NCBI RefSeq assembly: GCF_019392195.1
Contig: NZ_JAHXKI010000002.1
Span: forward strand, 1,488,001 to 1,552,000
Length of the DNA stretch: 64,000 bases
From: Marinobacter sp. F4206
GTDB lineage: Bacteria > Pseudomonadota > Gammaproteobacteria > Pseudomonadales > Oleiphilaceae
Direction of reading: 5' to 3'
How positions within the stretch are numbered: the first letter of the stretch is position 1; each line of letters starts with the position of its first letter. Both the position numbers and the translations under genes were made by a program. The notes beneath the pieces are model-generated. The model searched no databases. It was not told the origin of the DNA and saw only the letters and a list, made by a program, of their open reading frames with translations. This document shows positions 9,642-21,300 of the stretch, piece after piece.

Positions 9642-10604
9642 TTAAGCCCGCGTGCGCGCGTCCAGGCGCCGGGCAATGGCCTCCATCAGCATGCCGGCAA
9701 TATCGATACCGAACGCGGTGTCGAGTTCCCGGATACAGGTAGGGCTGGTTACGTTGATTTCCGTAAGGTAGTCACCGATGACATCCAGGCCAACGAACAT
9801 CAGGCCTTTTTCCTTGATGACCGGCGCGACCCGCGCACAGATCTCGCGATCCCGGGCGGTCAGTTCACGCCCTTCGCCCCGGCCACCCGCCGCCAGGTTG
9901 CCGCGATTCTCGCCCTGGGAGGGAATGCGTGCAAGTGAGTAGGGCACCGGCTCGCCCTCAATCAGCAGGATGCGCTTGTCACCATCCGCTATTTCCGGGA
10001 TGTATTTCTGGGCCATGGCCTGGTGCTGACCATAGTTGGTGAGCGTTTCGATGATTACGCCCAGGTTGAAATCGTTTTCCTTGATCCGAAAGATCGAGTG
10101 CCCGCCCATACCATCGACGGGTTTCATGATGACATCGCCATGCCGGGCATAGAATTCCCGGAACCGGGTCGCAGACCGACTGACCAGCAACGGCGGTGTC
10201 AGGTCCTCGAACTGGGCGGCAAACAGCTTCTCGTTGCAGTCCCTCAGGGTGGCCGCCGGATTCACCACCAGGGCACCCTGCTGCTCGGCCGCCTCGAGAA
10301 TGTAGGTGGCCATCAGGAACTCCCGGTCCACCGGCGGATCCTTGCGCATCAGGATTACGTCCAGCTCGCCCAGCGCCCGGTCCTGGCTCGGGCCGAAGCT
10401 GTACCAGTTCTCTGGATCATTGTGCACCGTAAGGTCCCGGGTGTGAGCCATGGCCTTGCCGCCATCCAGATACATATCCGGCAGCTCCATGTACTCGATC
10501 TCCCAGCCGCGCTTCTGCGCCGCCAGCAACATCGCCAGGGAACTGTCTTTCTTGAAATGGATATCCTCAATTGGATCCATCACGATCCCGAGTCGGACTG
10601 TCAT
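9642..10604 (-). CDS. gshB: Glutathione synthetase
   Basis: 320 residues from ATG at 10604. Prokaryotic glutathione synthetase features: LGIVMDPIEDIHFKKDSSLAML at the start, an ATP-grasp region with VIMKPVDGMGGHSIFRI, then GDKRILLIEGEPVPYSLARIP and LTEINVTSPTCIRELD near the end. It joins glycine to gamma-glutamylcysteine using ATP. The frame stays open a further 51 codons upstream, but that part has no family similarity and no ribosome site, so 10604 is preferred. Confidence 0.95.
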   Translation of the reverse strand: MTVRLGIVMDPIEDIHFKKDSSLAMLLAAQKRGWEIEYMELPDMYLDGGKAMAHTRDLTVHNDPENWYSFGPSQDRALGELDVILMRKDPPVDREFLMATYILEAAEQQGALVVNPAATLRDCNEKLFAAQFEDLTPPLLVSRSATRFREFYARHGDVIMKPVDGMGGHSIFRIKENDFNLGVIIETLTNYGQHQAMAQKYIPEIADGDKRILLIEGEPVPYSLARIPSQGENRGNLAAGGRGEGRELTARDREICARVAPVIKEKGLMFVGLDVIGDYLTEINVTSPTCIRELDTAFGIDIAGMLMEAIARRLDARTRA

Positions 10605-10902
10605 AGTGTCTCTTGAGCTCCAAGGGGTTAAAAACACGAACCGGTCAGCAGAGTGAACCGGGTGACAAGTGTTATGCTGAGACGTCGAATGGTATTGTAC
10701 CCGAGCCATGAATGCATCCGCAGAAATCCTCAGCCGATTACGTGAAGTTGCAGGCACAAGTACATTTGGTCACAAAGTAATACTTTTTATCCAGCCATTG
10801 ATACTCTATAAATGAGCGGGGTTTATAGAACAACCTTAAGGTTTGTGTTAAAAATCCCCGTTTGAAAATAATGACAGTCGCTGAGCGCAAGGCAGTTGGA
10901 CA
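10605..10902. other. Divergent intergenic region gshB / pilG
   Basis: 298 bp between gshB (minus) and pilG (plus), containing the promoters of both. The half near pilG is AT-rich. It holds an imperfect inverted repeat whose CGGGGTTT and AAATCCCCG arms (about 10837-10863) could act as an operator or a leader hairpin. No gene or other recognisable element was seen. Confidence 0.5.
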
Positions 10903-11295
10903 ATGGATGACAACTTCGAGAATCTGAAGATCATGGTGATCGACGATAGCAAAACCATCCGTCGCACCGCAGAAACCCTTCTGAAAAAGGTCGGCTGTGA
11001 GGTCATCACCGCAACTGACGGCTTTGACGCTCTGGCCAAGATTGCCGATTCCCAGCCGGACATCATTTTTGTCGATATCATGATGCCCCGACTGGATGGC
11101 TACCAGACCTGCGCACTCATCAAGAACAATTCCTCTTTCAAAAAGACGCCGGTTATTATGCTCTCCAGCAAGGACGGCCTGTTCGACAAGGCAAAGGGCC
11201 GTATTGTCGGCTCTGACCAGTATCTGACCAAACCGTTCAGCAAGGATGAGCTGCTCAACACTATCCGCCAGTATGTCCCCCAGGCGGAACAGTAA
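10903..11295 (+). CDS. pilG: Twitching motility response regulator PilG
   Basis: 130 residues, a single CheY-like receiver domain: acidic pair in MVIDDSKTIRR (D14, D15), phospho-acceptor Asp58 in IIFVDIMMPRLDGYQT, and Lys110 in QYLTKPFS. It starts pilGHIJK-chpABC, where PilG promotes type IV pilus extension and cAMP signalling in Pseudomonas. The start ATGGATGAC has only a weak GGA upstream. Confidence 0.95.
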   Translation: MDDNFENLKIMVIDDSKTIRRTAETLLKKVGCEVITATDGFDALAKIADSQPDIIFVDIMMPRLDGYQTCALIKNNSSFKKTPVIMLSSKDGLFDKAKGRIVGSDQYLTKPFSKDELLNTIRQYVPQAEQ

Positions 11296-11327
11296 ACCTG
11301 CTGAAACCAAGAACCATCGAGGAACCC

Positions 11328-11690
11328 ATGGCTCGCATTCTCATTGTTGACGACTCCCCCACCGAGGTGAAGAAAATCTCCACCATCCTGGAAAAGCACC
11401 AGCACGAAGTCCTGACCGCCGACAATGGCGCAGACGGTGTTGCCAAGGCCCGCGCCGAAACGCCGGACCTGGTGCTGATGGACGTAGTCATGCCTGGCCT
11501 GAACGGGTTTCAGGCCACCCGCCAGTTGACCCGCGCTCCGGAGACCGCTTCCATTCCCGTGGTCATCGTCACCACCAAGGATCAGGAAACTGACCGTGTC
11601 TGGGGTACCCGTCAGGGCGCCAAAGGTTATCTGGTCAAGCCGGTTAACGAAGACGATCTGATCAAAACAATCAACAGTCTGATTGCCTGA
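11328..11690 (+). CDS. pilH: Twitching motility response regulator PilH
   Basis: 120 residues, stand-alone receiver: ARILIVDDSPTEV, phospho-acceptor Asp52 in LVLMDVVMPGLNGF, Lys104 in GYLVKPVNEDD. It follows pilG by 32 nt and precedes pilI by 20 nt. In the model system PilH is the second output of ChpA, linked to pilus retraction or acting as a phosphate sink for PilG. Confidence 0.95.
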   Translation: MARILIVDDSPTEVKKISTILEKHQHEVLTADNGADGVAKARAETPDLVLMDVVMPGLNGFQATRQLTRAPETASIPVVIVTTKDQETDRVWGTRQGAKGYLVKPVNEDDLIKTINSLIA

Positions 11691-11710
11691 TCCCCAACCG
11701 TGGAGTAAGC

Positions 11711-12256
11711 ATGTCCGCCCAGACCGCCCCCTATGCCGTTCTGACGGATATCGCCCAGCGCAGCCGGTCCATGGCGGCCGGCCTGCCGGAGCAGCAGGAA
11801 GCCGTTGAGCTGTGGAACGGCATTGGTTTTGTTCTGGCCGGTGAGCGTTATGTGGCGCCCATGGGCGAAGTCACCGAAATTCTCCATGTTCCCCGGTTTA
11901 CCCACATTCCGGGGGTTCGCCCGTTTCTTCTTGGCGCCGCCAACGTCCGTGGTCGCCTCCTGCCCCTGGTTGATCTCGCCAGTTTCTTCGACATTCCCCG
12001 TTCGTCGCGCAGCCTGCGTGAACGTCGTGTGCTCGTGGTCGAAGAGGGAGACGTTTTCAGCGGACTGGTGGTCGACAACGTCCTGGGCATGCAGTACTTC
12101 GCATCTGACAGTTTCAAGGAGGCACCGGAAGGTGTACCTGAAAACGTTCGACCGTTTGTAACAGGCGGCTACGAACGCAACGAGGAAGTCTGGAAAGTCT
12201 TTTCGGCGGTCGATCTGCTCGACGACGAACGCTTTCTTGACGTCGCACAGTGGTAA
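11711..12256 (+). CDS. pilI: CheW-like adaptor PilI
   Basis: 181 residues with a CheW domain: GIGFVLAGERYVAPMGEVTEIL, then the FTHIPGVRPFLLGAANVRGRLLPLVDL core and LVVEEGDVFSGLVVDNVLGM. It couples the PilJ receptor to the ChpA kinase. GGAG stands 6 nt before the start at 11711. Confidence 0.94.
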   Translation: MSAQTAPYAVLTDIAQRSRSMAAGLPEQQEAVELWNGIGFVLAGERYVAPMGEVTEILHVPRFTHIPGVRPFLLGAANVRGRLLPLVDLASFFDIPRSSRSLRERRVLVVEEGDVFSGLVVDNVLGMQYFASDSFKEAPEGVPENVRPFVTGGYERNEEVWKVFSAVDLLDDERFLDVAQW

Positions 12257-12347
12257 GGGTGTGGAACTGGCAGGAACATCACCCTGACCGCCTGATACCC
12301 GCAAAAACAAACTTGCCAATCTTTATGAAGAGGCCGGGAGCCAGAAA

Positions 12348-14423
12348 ATGAAAAACAGAGCCGGAAGACTCAGTATGGGACAGGGAGGCAACAAGCTTGT
12401 TGCCGGTCTGATCTCCGCACTGATTGCACTCACCGTCCTGCTCGTTGTGGTCCTGTTTATTATCAACAGGGACAGCCAGAACGATCAGGAGTACATTGCC
12501 CACACCGCTGAGCTGAGGGTTCTCTCGCAGGCCATTGCGAAGAACGCCACCGAGGCCGCCGGCGGTACTGCCGAGGCTTTCAACCAGCTTCGACGGTCGC
12601 GGGATGAGTTCCAGCAGCTCTGGAGCAATGTGACTGAGGGCAACCCCGACACCGGCCTCCCGCCCAGCGAACTGGCAGAACAAAGCGGAGTTCAGGAGAA
12701 CTGGAATACCGTGCGTGAAAACGCCGACAGCATCCTCTCCACCCAGGACGCGGTGCTCGGCCTTCACGAAGTGGCACGGACCCTGAACGAAACCATTCCG
12801 CAGCTCCAGGTGGAGTACGACGACATCGTACAGATCCTGCTGGACAACGGCGCGCCAGCCGAGCAAATCGCCCTGGCCCAGCGCCAGTCACTGCTCGCGG
12901 AACGGATTGTGCGCTCGGTTAACAACGTACTGTCCGGTGACGAAGACGCGGTCATCGCCGCCGACCGGTTCGGTCGCGACGCCAGCCTGTTCGGCCGGGT
13001 ACTGGAAGGCCAGCTCAACGGCAACCCGGCCATGGGCATCTCCAAGGTAAACGATGAAGACGCCATCTACGGTCTTGAGGCCGTTGACGAGCTGTTCGAG
13101 TTCGTTTCCCAGAACGTAGACGCGATCCTTGAAGCCTCTCCCGACCTCTTCAAGGTTCGTACTGCGGCCAGCGACATCTTCCAGAACTCCGAGCTCCTGC
13201 TGTCAGAACTGTCCGTACTGGCCGAAGGCTTCCGGAACCAGTCCGGCTCCCGCCTGATCAGCCCGACCCTTGCCTTTATCATCCTGGCGGCCATGGTTGC
13301 CATCGTGGTCTTCATCGGTCTGGCACTGTACCGGGAAGCCCAGGAACGTCTGTCCACGACCCAGGAACAGAACGAACAGAACCAGAACGCGATCCTGCGA
13401 CTGCTGGACGAACTCGCCGACCTGGCGGACGGTGACCTGACGACCGAGGCCACGGTAACCGAGGACTTCACCGGCGCCATCGCCGACTCCATCAACTACG
13501 CGATCGACCAGATGCGTGGTCTGGTACAGTCGATTCGTGGCACCGCGGTTCGGGTGTCCTCAGCGGCCCAGGAAACTCAGGCCACGGCCATGCACCTGGC
13601 TGACGCCTCCGAGCACCAGGCCCAGGAAATTGCCGGCGCCTCTGCCGCGGTGAACGAAATGGCGGTCTCCATCGACCAGGTATCCTCCAACGCCGCTGAA
13701 TCCTCCGCGGTTGCGGAGCGGTCGGTTGCGATCGCGAAGAAGGGCGCGGAAGTGGTACAGAACACCATCCGCGGCATGGACAACATCCGTGAGCAGATCC
13801 AGGAAACCTCCAAACGGATCAAGCGTCTGGGTGAATCTTCCCAGGAAATCGGTGACATCGTATCCCTGATCAACGACATCGCCGACCAGACCAACATCCT
13901 GTCCCTGAACGCTGCCATCCAGGCTTCCATGGCCGGTGACGCAGGCCGGGGCTTCGCGGTCGTTGCGGACGAAGTTCAGCGCCTGGCGGAACGTTCCTCC
14001 GCGGCAACCAAGCAGATTGAAGCGCTGGTTAAGACGATCCAGTCCGATACCAACGAAGCGGTTATCTCCATGGAACACACCACCGCCGAGGTGGTCCGTG
14101 GTGCCCGACTGGCCCAGGATGCGGGTATCGCGCTCGAGGAAATCGAGAACGTATCCATGTCTCTGGCGGAACTGATCCAGAACATCTCTAACGCCGCCCG
14201 TCAGCAGTCGTCTTCTGCGGCCCACATTTCCAACACGATGAACGTCATCCAGGAAATCACGTCCCAGACCTCGTCCGGTACCAACGCGACCGCGAAGTCG
14301 ATCGGTAACCTGGCGGAAATGGCGTCCGAACTGCGGTCCTCTGTTGCCGGCTTCACCCTGCCGGAAGAAGACGCAGCCGAGCAGGAAGAAGAGGAAGACA
14401 CCGACGTTCCGGTGGTGGGCTGA
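12348..14423 (+). CDS. pilJ: Methyl-accepting chemoreceptor PilJ
   Basis: 691 residues. TM1 spans about residues 17-39. A periplasmic region of roughly 260 residues carries the paired helical ligand-binding domain typical of PilJ (including AEQIALAQRQSLLAERI). TM2 lies near residues 306-327, followed by a HAMP-like segment (LLDELADLADGDLTTEATVTED). The signalling domain has its hairpin tip at DIADQTNILSLNAAIQASMAGDAGRGFAVVADEV. The C-terminus is acidic. It is the receptor feeding ChpA in the surface-sensing/twitching pathway. A GGAG-containing ribosome site precedes ATG 12348. Confidence 0.95.
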   Translation: MKNRAGRLSMGQGGNKLVAGLISALIALTVLLVVVLFIINRDSQNDQEYIAHTAELRVLSQAIAKNATEAAGGTAEAFNQLRRSRDEFQQLWSNVTEGNPDTGLPPSELAEQSGVQENWNTVRENADSILSTQDAVLGLHEVARTLNETIPQLQVEYDDIVQILLDNGAPAEQIALAQRQSLLAERIVRSVNNVLSGDEDAVIAADRFGRDASLFGRVLEGQLNGNPAMGISKVNDEDAIYGLEAVDELFEFVSQNVDAILEASPDLFKVRTAASDIFQNSELLLSELSVLAEGFRNQSGSRLISPTLAFIILAAMVAIVVFIGLALYREAQERLSTTQEQNEQNQNAILRLLDELADLADGDLTTEATVTEDFTGAIADSINYAIDQMRGLVQSIRGTAVRVSSAAQETQATAMHLADASEHQAQEIAGASAAVNEMAVSIDQVSSNAAESSAVAERSVAIAKKGAEVVQNTIRGMDNIREQIQETSKRIKRLGESSQEIGDIVSLINDIADQTNILSLNAAIQASMAGDAGRGFAVVADEVQRLAERSSAATKQIEALVKTIQSDTNEAVISMEHTTAEVVRGARLAQDAGIALEEIENVSMSLAELIQNISNAARQQSSSAAHISNTMNVIQEITSQTSSGTNATAKSIGNLAEMASELRSSVAGFTLPEEDAAEQEEEEDTDVPVVG

Positions 14424-14450
14424 TCTTCGGTCCAGGGCAGTTGACGGTTT

Positions 14451-15350
14451 ATGGCGCACATGCATAACAACCTGTCACCCGCCGAAGGCATCTGGTCACT
14501 GCGCCGACTCCCCGATATGGACGAGGCGCAGTTCAACCAGTGGCAGACCCTGCTGGAGCACCGTACCGGCATAACGCTGTCGGCTGAGCGGCGCTCGTTT
14601 CTGGAGACCAATCTCGGGATCCGGATGCGGGAAATCGGCTGCAGCAGCTATCAGGCCTACTACGAGCAAATCGTGTCCGGGCCGGATGCGATCAGGGAGT
14701 GGTCAACACTGGTGGACCGGCTGACGGTCCAGGAAACCCGGTTCTTCCGGGATCCGGATGCTTTTCGCCTGGTGGCGGATTATGTGCTGACGAGGCCAAG
14801 GGAGCAGCTACGAAAACGCCCCCTGGAAGCTTGGAGTGTCGGGTGTTCAAGCGGCGAAGAGCCTTACACCCTCGCCATGGTGCTGAATGAATGCATGAGC
14901 CAGCTGGACCTACAGCCGCTGTTCGGCATTACCGGCTCCGATATCAGCAAGCCCGCAATCGAAAAGGCCCATAACGGCCAGTTCAATCCCCGCAAACTCA
15001 TGGGGATGGACGAAGAACTTAAGTCCCGGTATTTCCGCCCGGCCGAGCGGAATACCGTAGAAATAGTGAACAGCATCCGGGACAGGGTGTGCTTTACCAG
15101 ACTGAACGTACTGGATCTCGATAAGGCACCCATGCACGGGATGAACATTATCTTCTGCCAGAATCTGCTGATCTATTTCCGTCGCTGGCGCCGGCGGGAA
15201 ATTGTCAAGCGACTTGCAGAGCGGCTGGCGCCCGGGGGGTTGCTGGTGCTGGGCCAGGGAGAGCTGACCGACTGGCAGCCTCCAGGCCTGCAGAGGGTAC
15301 CCTCGGAACATGTGCTGGCGTGGATCAAACGCCAGACTGACGAAGAATAA
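14451..15350 (+). CDS. pilK: CheR-type protein methyltransferase PilK
   Basis: 299 residues. CheR features: the SAM-binding core LEAWSVGCSSGEEPYTLAMVL, GSDISKPAIEKAHNGQFNPRKL, and IIFCQNLLIYFRRWRRREIVKRL. It would methylate glutamates of PilJ with S-adenosylmethionine. It lies between pilJ and chpA. Confidence 0.94.
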   Translation: MAHMHNNLSPAEGIWSLRRLPDMDEAQFNQWQTLLEHRTGITLSAERRSFLETNLGIRMREIGCSSYQAYYEQIVSGPDAIREWSTLVDRLTVQETRFFRDPDAFRLVADYVLTRPREQLRKRPLEAWSVGCSSGEEPYTLAMVLNECMSQLDLQPLFGITGSDISKPAIEKAHNGQFNPRKLMGMDEELKSRYFRPAERNTVEIVNSIRDRVCFTRLNVLDLDKAPMHGMNIIFCQNLLIYFRRWRRREIVKRLAERLAPGGLLVLGQGELTDWQPPGLQRVPSEHVLAWIKRQTDEE

Positions 15351-15361
15351 CCGGAGTGGTT

Positions 15362-18300
15362 ATGGGCAATCACCATGACAGCATCGCCCTCGACTGGGTT
15401 CGGGGCGAGATACAGGACACGCTGACCCAGGGTCAGCATGCACTGGAAGCGTATGTCGACAACCGCGACGACACTGCGCGCCTGCGCTTCTGCCTGAATT
15501 ATCTCCATCAGGTGCACGGCACCCTGCAGATGGTTGAGCTTTACGGTGCGGCACTGCTGACCGAAGAGATGGAGAAGCTCACCCAGGCGGTTCTGAACGA
15601 CACCGTTGCTAATGTCGACGAGGCCGTCGAAGTCCTGATGCAGGCGATCCTGCAGCTGCCCCAGTATCTGGAACACCTGGCCAGCAGCCAGGATGATTTC
15701 CCGATGGTCCTGCTGCCGCTGCTGAACGATCTGCGTGCCGCTCGTGGCGAAGCCCTGCTGTCCGACACATCCCTGTTCAAGCCGGATCTGAGCCGGTCCC
15801 GGATGCAGGTCAGTGGCAAGACGTCCCAACGCCTGCAGGACCCCAAGGTACTCGGCCATATCCGTAAACTGCGCCAGATGTATCAGTTTGCCCTCGCTGG
15901 CGTCGTGCGCGAGGAGGATCTGGACGCCCACTTCGACTACATGCAGAAGGTCATTCTGCGTCTTACCCGCCTGTGCCAGAAAACACCGCGCGGCGAACTC
16001 TGGAAAGCTGCCAGCGCCTTTGTCGAAACCCTTCAGGCCCACGTTAATCCGGTCAACGCGGCGGTAAAGTCCCTCTTGCGTGAACTGGACAGCGAGATTC
16101 GCCGGCTGACCGACGAACACGCCGACATCCTCCAGCAGCCGGCTCCGGAAGCCCTGTTCAAGCACCTGCTCTATTACGTTGCCCGGGCTCGCGACCTCGA
16201 CACGCCCCAGGTCAGCGCCCTGAGAAACGAATACCAGCTGGAGCAGGCACTGCCATCGGAAGACGATGTCGATGCCGCCCGTACCCGGGTCTCCGGCCCG
16301 GGCCGCGAGGCCATTCATTCCGTGGTCAGCGCCCTCAACGAGGAACTGGCCAAACTGAAGGACCAGCTTGATCTGTTCGTTCGGGCCGAACTTCGCCAGA
16401 ACGGCGAGCTGGAAGAACTGCTGCCAGGCCTGCGTCAGGTTGCCAACACCCTGGCGGTTCTGGGCTTGGGCATTCCCCGTAAGGTAGTCACCGAACAAAT
16501 CGAGCTGGTGGAGAAACTGAGTAGCCAGAGCGACCTGGTTGACGACGGCACCATGATGGATATCGCCGGCGCCCTGCTCTATGTCGAAGCCAGCCTGGCC
16601 GGGCTCGACAGCGATGGCCAACGGGAGCCCGAGGCCGAATCCGATGGGCCGGTCAACCTGGGCTCACGGGAGCTGGGTGAAGCCAGCGGTGCCCTGTTGC
16701 GGGAATCCAGAAATACCCTCGAGCAGGTTAAAACTGCCATCGTGAATTTCATTGCATCGCAGTGGGATACCCGTGAAATCGAACACGTACCGGGTCTGCT
16801 GCATAGCATTCGCGGCGGGCTGGGCCTGATTCCCCTGGACCGCGTTGCCGACATGCTGGCCTCGGCCGAGCGGTACATTACCGACGTCCTGCTCGGTGGC
16901 AAGCAGGTTCCCGACTGGAAGCAGCTCGATACCCTGGCCGACGCCGTTACCAGTATCGAGTACTACCTTGAACGTCTGGCCGAGGGTATTGGCGAGAACG
17001 ACACCGTACTGAAAGTCGCCGAAGAAAGCCTCGCTTCCCTTGGTTTCCCGGTTGGCGCCGAGCCGACCTGGAGCGAAGCCGACACCGAGGCCGACATTCC
17101 GGTCATGGAGACATCGGAAGAAGAGACTGTCCAGGCAGCGCCGGAAACCGACAAAGGGTCCGACGACGAACTTCTGGATGACGAAATTCTCTCGATCTTC
17201 GTCGAGGAAGCCGAGGAAGTCCTCGAGACGATCCACGAGTTCTACCCGCAACTGCGCCAGAACCACGAGGACCGCGAGGCTCTGACCGAAGTACGTCGCG
17301 CTTTCCACACACTCAAGGGCAGTGGCCGGATGGTCGGTGCCACCAGCCTGGGTGAGCTGGCGTGGTCGGTGGAAAACCTGCTGAACCGGGTCATCGATCA
17401 GACCATCAAGCCCAACGATGATCTGTTTTCGCTGATTGATGAGGTCAACACCCGCATCCCGTCACTGATCCGCGAATTCCGGGAAGGTCAGGCCAGTGGC
17501 GATGTCAGTGAGCTGATTGAGCGTGCCGAGGCCATGGCCACCACCCGTCGCACCGACGCTGGCAACGACACCGAGGCGACCGCCGAGCATCCGGGAGAGG
17601 CAGAAGCCCAAGCAGAGGCACCGGCAGACGCCGAAGCCACCGCCTCCGAGACACCGGCGCCTGCGGCACAGGAAGAGCACCCGGTCGAGTTCAGCCAGGA
17701 CGACGACCTGATCGACGACGAAATCCTCGAAATTTTCATTGAGGAAGCCGGAGAAGTTCTCGAAACCATCCGGGAATACCTCCCTATGCTGCTGCGCCAG
17801 CATGATGACCGCAGTGCCCTTTCCGAAGTACGCCGGGCCTTCCACACGCTCAAGGGCAGTGGCCGGATGGTGGGCGCACTGATCGTCGGGGAACTGGCAT
17901 GGTCGGTGGAGAATATGCTGAACCGGGTCATTGACGGCAGCATCTTCATGAACGACGACATCGCTGGCCTGCTGGATGAAGTGACCGGTGCTTTGCCGGC
18001 GCTGGTGGAGGACTTCGAGAAACGTCGTGGCCAGAGTCTGGACACCGCTGGCCTGGAAGCCCGGGCCAACGCACTGGCCAACGGAGAAATCCCCAACGCC
18101 AGCAGCATGCCGGCGGCCGAAAGTGACGCTAACGCCTCGCCCGCGTCTACCGACCGTGACGACAGCGGCTCAGTGGATAATGAGGACGGTGGCGTCGATC
18201 CGGTTCTTCTCGATATCTTTGAGAGTGAAACCGAGACCCACCTGCAAACCCTCAAAGACTATCTCGTGGCGGCCGGTGACAAGACGTCGATTTCCTACAC

Positions 18301-21300
18301 CGACGACCTGTCCCGCGCCCTGCACACCCTGAAGGGCAGCGCCCACACTGCCGGGATTGCGCCCATCGCAGCGGTGATTACCCCGCTTGAGCGCTTCGTC
18401 AAAGAATCCCGGGCCCAGAACAAGCGCGCCGATCGGGAAATTCTGTCCTGCATTGAAGATGCCTGCGACTTCCTGACCCAGGGCCTGGCCCAGATCCGGA
18501 AAAACCCCCAGGCGTCCCTGCCAGGCACCGAGGCTTTCCTTGAGAAGCTCGACCGCATCTCCCAGGAGACCCTGCGCAGTCACCATGACGCCAGTGGCGA
18601 CGAGCAGCCCGCCCGGGAAGCGCCGCCGCAACTGGTTCAGCTGTTCCTGAACGAAGGTCTGGATATCGTCCTGGACGCCGACCAGATCCTTGATCAATGG
18701 GCCAGCAATCCGGAAGAGACCGAGTCTCTCAACAAGCTCCGCGCCGAACTGGCGCAGCTCACCGAGGGCGCGGCGGACGCCGGCCTGTCCGATGTATCGT
18801 CGCTCTCTGGTGCGCTGAAAGACGCCTACAGTGCAGTTGCCGCCAGCGATTCCGCGCCGGACCAGCACTTTTTCGACACCGTACGTGACGCCCACGAGCA
18901 ACTGATCAACATGATGGATCAGGTTGCCGCCGGGTTGGCGACCGAATCCAGCGAAGACATTCTGGATCGCCTCGATGCGCTGAGCGAAGCGCCCACCGAA
19001 CCCGCGGAACCGGACGCGTTCGACCAGGAATTCACCGAAGACCTGGAAGCCATCGATCTCAGCTTTGACATGGACGAGATGGAGACCGCGGCGCCCGACG
19101 CGAAAGGCGAAGACGAGACGCCCGAGCTCCCGCCGTTGGCGGACACCGGTGAATCCGACGATGAGATGGATCAGGAACTCGCCGAAATCTTCCTGGAGGA
19201 AGCCCGCGACCTGATCGACAGCACGGCCGATGCGCTGCAGAACTGGAGTGAAAGCACCCACAACCTGGACATTCTGCGTCTTCTACAACGGGATCTTCAC
19301 ACCCTGAAAGGGGGTGCCCGGCTGGCCGATATCCCGTCTATCGGTGACCTCTCCCACGAACTGGAGACCCTGTTTGAAGGGCTTACCGAACAGCGTCTGT
19401 CGATCAGCGATGAGCTGTCCGACCTGCTGTTCCGGTCCCACGATCGCCTCGCCGGTATGGTCGAGGCCCTCGAGGCTCAGGAGCCTCCGCGGCCGGCACC
19501 GGACCTGATTGGCGAGATTCAGGCCTACATTGACGGCGCGACGGGCACCCGCCCGGTTACCGATGTCAGCCCTTCCGGGGAAGCCGACGAACCGGAAGAC
19601 GATACCCTGCCCGTTCCCGAACTGGACGAGCAGGCCGAAGCCGAGCCAGAGCAAACCGAAGACGAATCAGAACAGGACACCGTCGCCGATCTGTCTCATC
19701 TGGATCCGGAACTGGTGGGTATCTTCCTGGAAGAAGCCTACGACCTGATCAACTCCACCGGCAGTGCCCTTCACAGCTGGAGTGAGGATCCCTCCGACCG
19801 GGCGGTGGCCGCGGAACTTCAGCGCGACGTCCACACCCTCAAGGGCGGAGCGCGCATGGCCGGGGTCGAGGCCATCGGTGACCTGACCCACGTGCTGGAA
19901 GACCTGTTCGAAAAAGTGGCGGAAGGCCAGCTGGACGCCAGCGACGACATGAACGATCTGTTGTTCGCCTGTCACGACCGTCTGGCCCAGATGGTTGAGC
20001 AGGTCGCGACCCAGAAGCCCTGCCCGTCCGCCAACGAACTGGTGGCGCAGGTCAAGGCGATCCTGCGCGGCGAGCCTCTGGAGGCAAAGCCGGTCCAGGA
20101 TGCGCCGGACGCCGCGGGCATCGACGAAGACATGGTCGAAGCGGACCAGCCCGAGACCCAGCCCTCTATTGAAGGTGCCCCCGGCCTGGCCGAAACTCTG
20201 GCCGGCGCCAGCGATGACGATCTGATCGGCATTTTCCTGGACGAGGGGCTCGAGATATACGCGGCCATCAGCGAGTGCCTTGCCCAATGGCGCGACGAGC
20301 CGGACGAGTTGACCGGTGTAACCCAGCTTCAACAGGAGCTTCATACCCTCAAGGGTGGCGCACGACTGTCCGACGTCGATCCGATCGCCGATCTGGCCGA
20401 GGCCTGGTCGGATGCACTGGACCCGCTGATCGCCGGATCCACTAATCAAAAGGCGTTGCTGGCGCTGAGCGACAAAGCCTTGAGTTCACTCAAGGCGATG
20501 CTCACCAGCCTGGAAGAGGGCAACAAACCGGATGCGGACAAAGAGCTGGTCGATGCCCTGAACACGGCCCACCAGGCCGCTGCGGCAGAGACTCAGGCCC
20601 CGCAGCCGGAACCCGCCCAGGCAAGCGAAGAGGTGGATCCGGAAGTTCTCGAGATCTTCCTCGAAGAAGCCGGCGAAATCATGGATCAGCTGGAGCAGCT
20701 GCTCGATGACTGGCGCAAGGAACCCGCCAATCATGCCTTCAATCAGGAGGCACAGCGTGCACTGCACACTCTCAAGGGTGGAGCGCGCCTGTCACAACTG
20801 ACCCAGCTCGGTGACCAGGCTCACGCCTTCGAGACCCGTCTGATCGACCTGGGTGGTAATGCCCCGGATCAGAGCCAATGGCAGACCATCACCGAGGATC
20901 ACGACGCCACTATTGCCATGGTCGCCGAGATCCGGAAACGCCATGAGTCCGGTGACACCGCGCCGGAACCGGCCTCTGCCCCGGAACCCGAGCCCGAAGC
21001 AACCCCCGAGGCCAAGGCCCCGGAACCGAAAAAACCGGAATCGCCGGCCCCGGCCGCCGAAGCACCGGCGGCGCCAGAGCCCAAGCCGGCCAAACCGCCC
21101 GCAAAGGCCAGCACCAAGGTCCGGAACAAGGCCAAGGAAAGTCAGCGAGCCGCCCAGGAGACCATCCGGGTCTCGGCGCCATTGCTGGATGAACTGGTCA
21201 ACCTTGCCGGTGAAACCAGTATTACCCGTGGCCGACTTGAAACCCAGACCAGTGATTTCGGCCACACCCTCGACGAAATGGCGGCCACCATCGAACGTCT

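Noticed and set aside
15173..16621. Long antisense frame inside pilK/chpA, and similar ones over the GGDEF-EAL gene (37885-39441) and CoA-binding gene (36160-37485)
   Set aside because: All lie opposite well-recognised genes and show only low-complexity Gln/His/Gly-rich translation.
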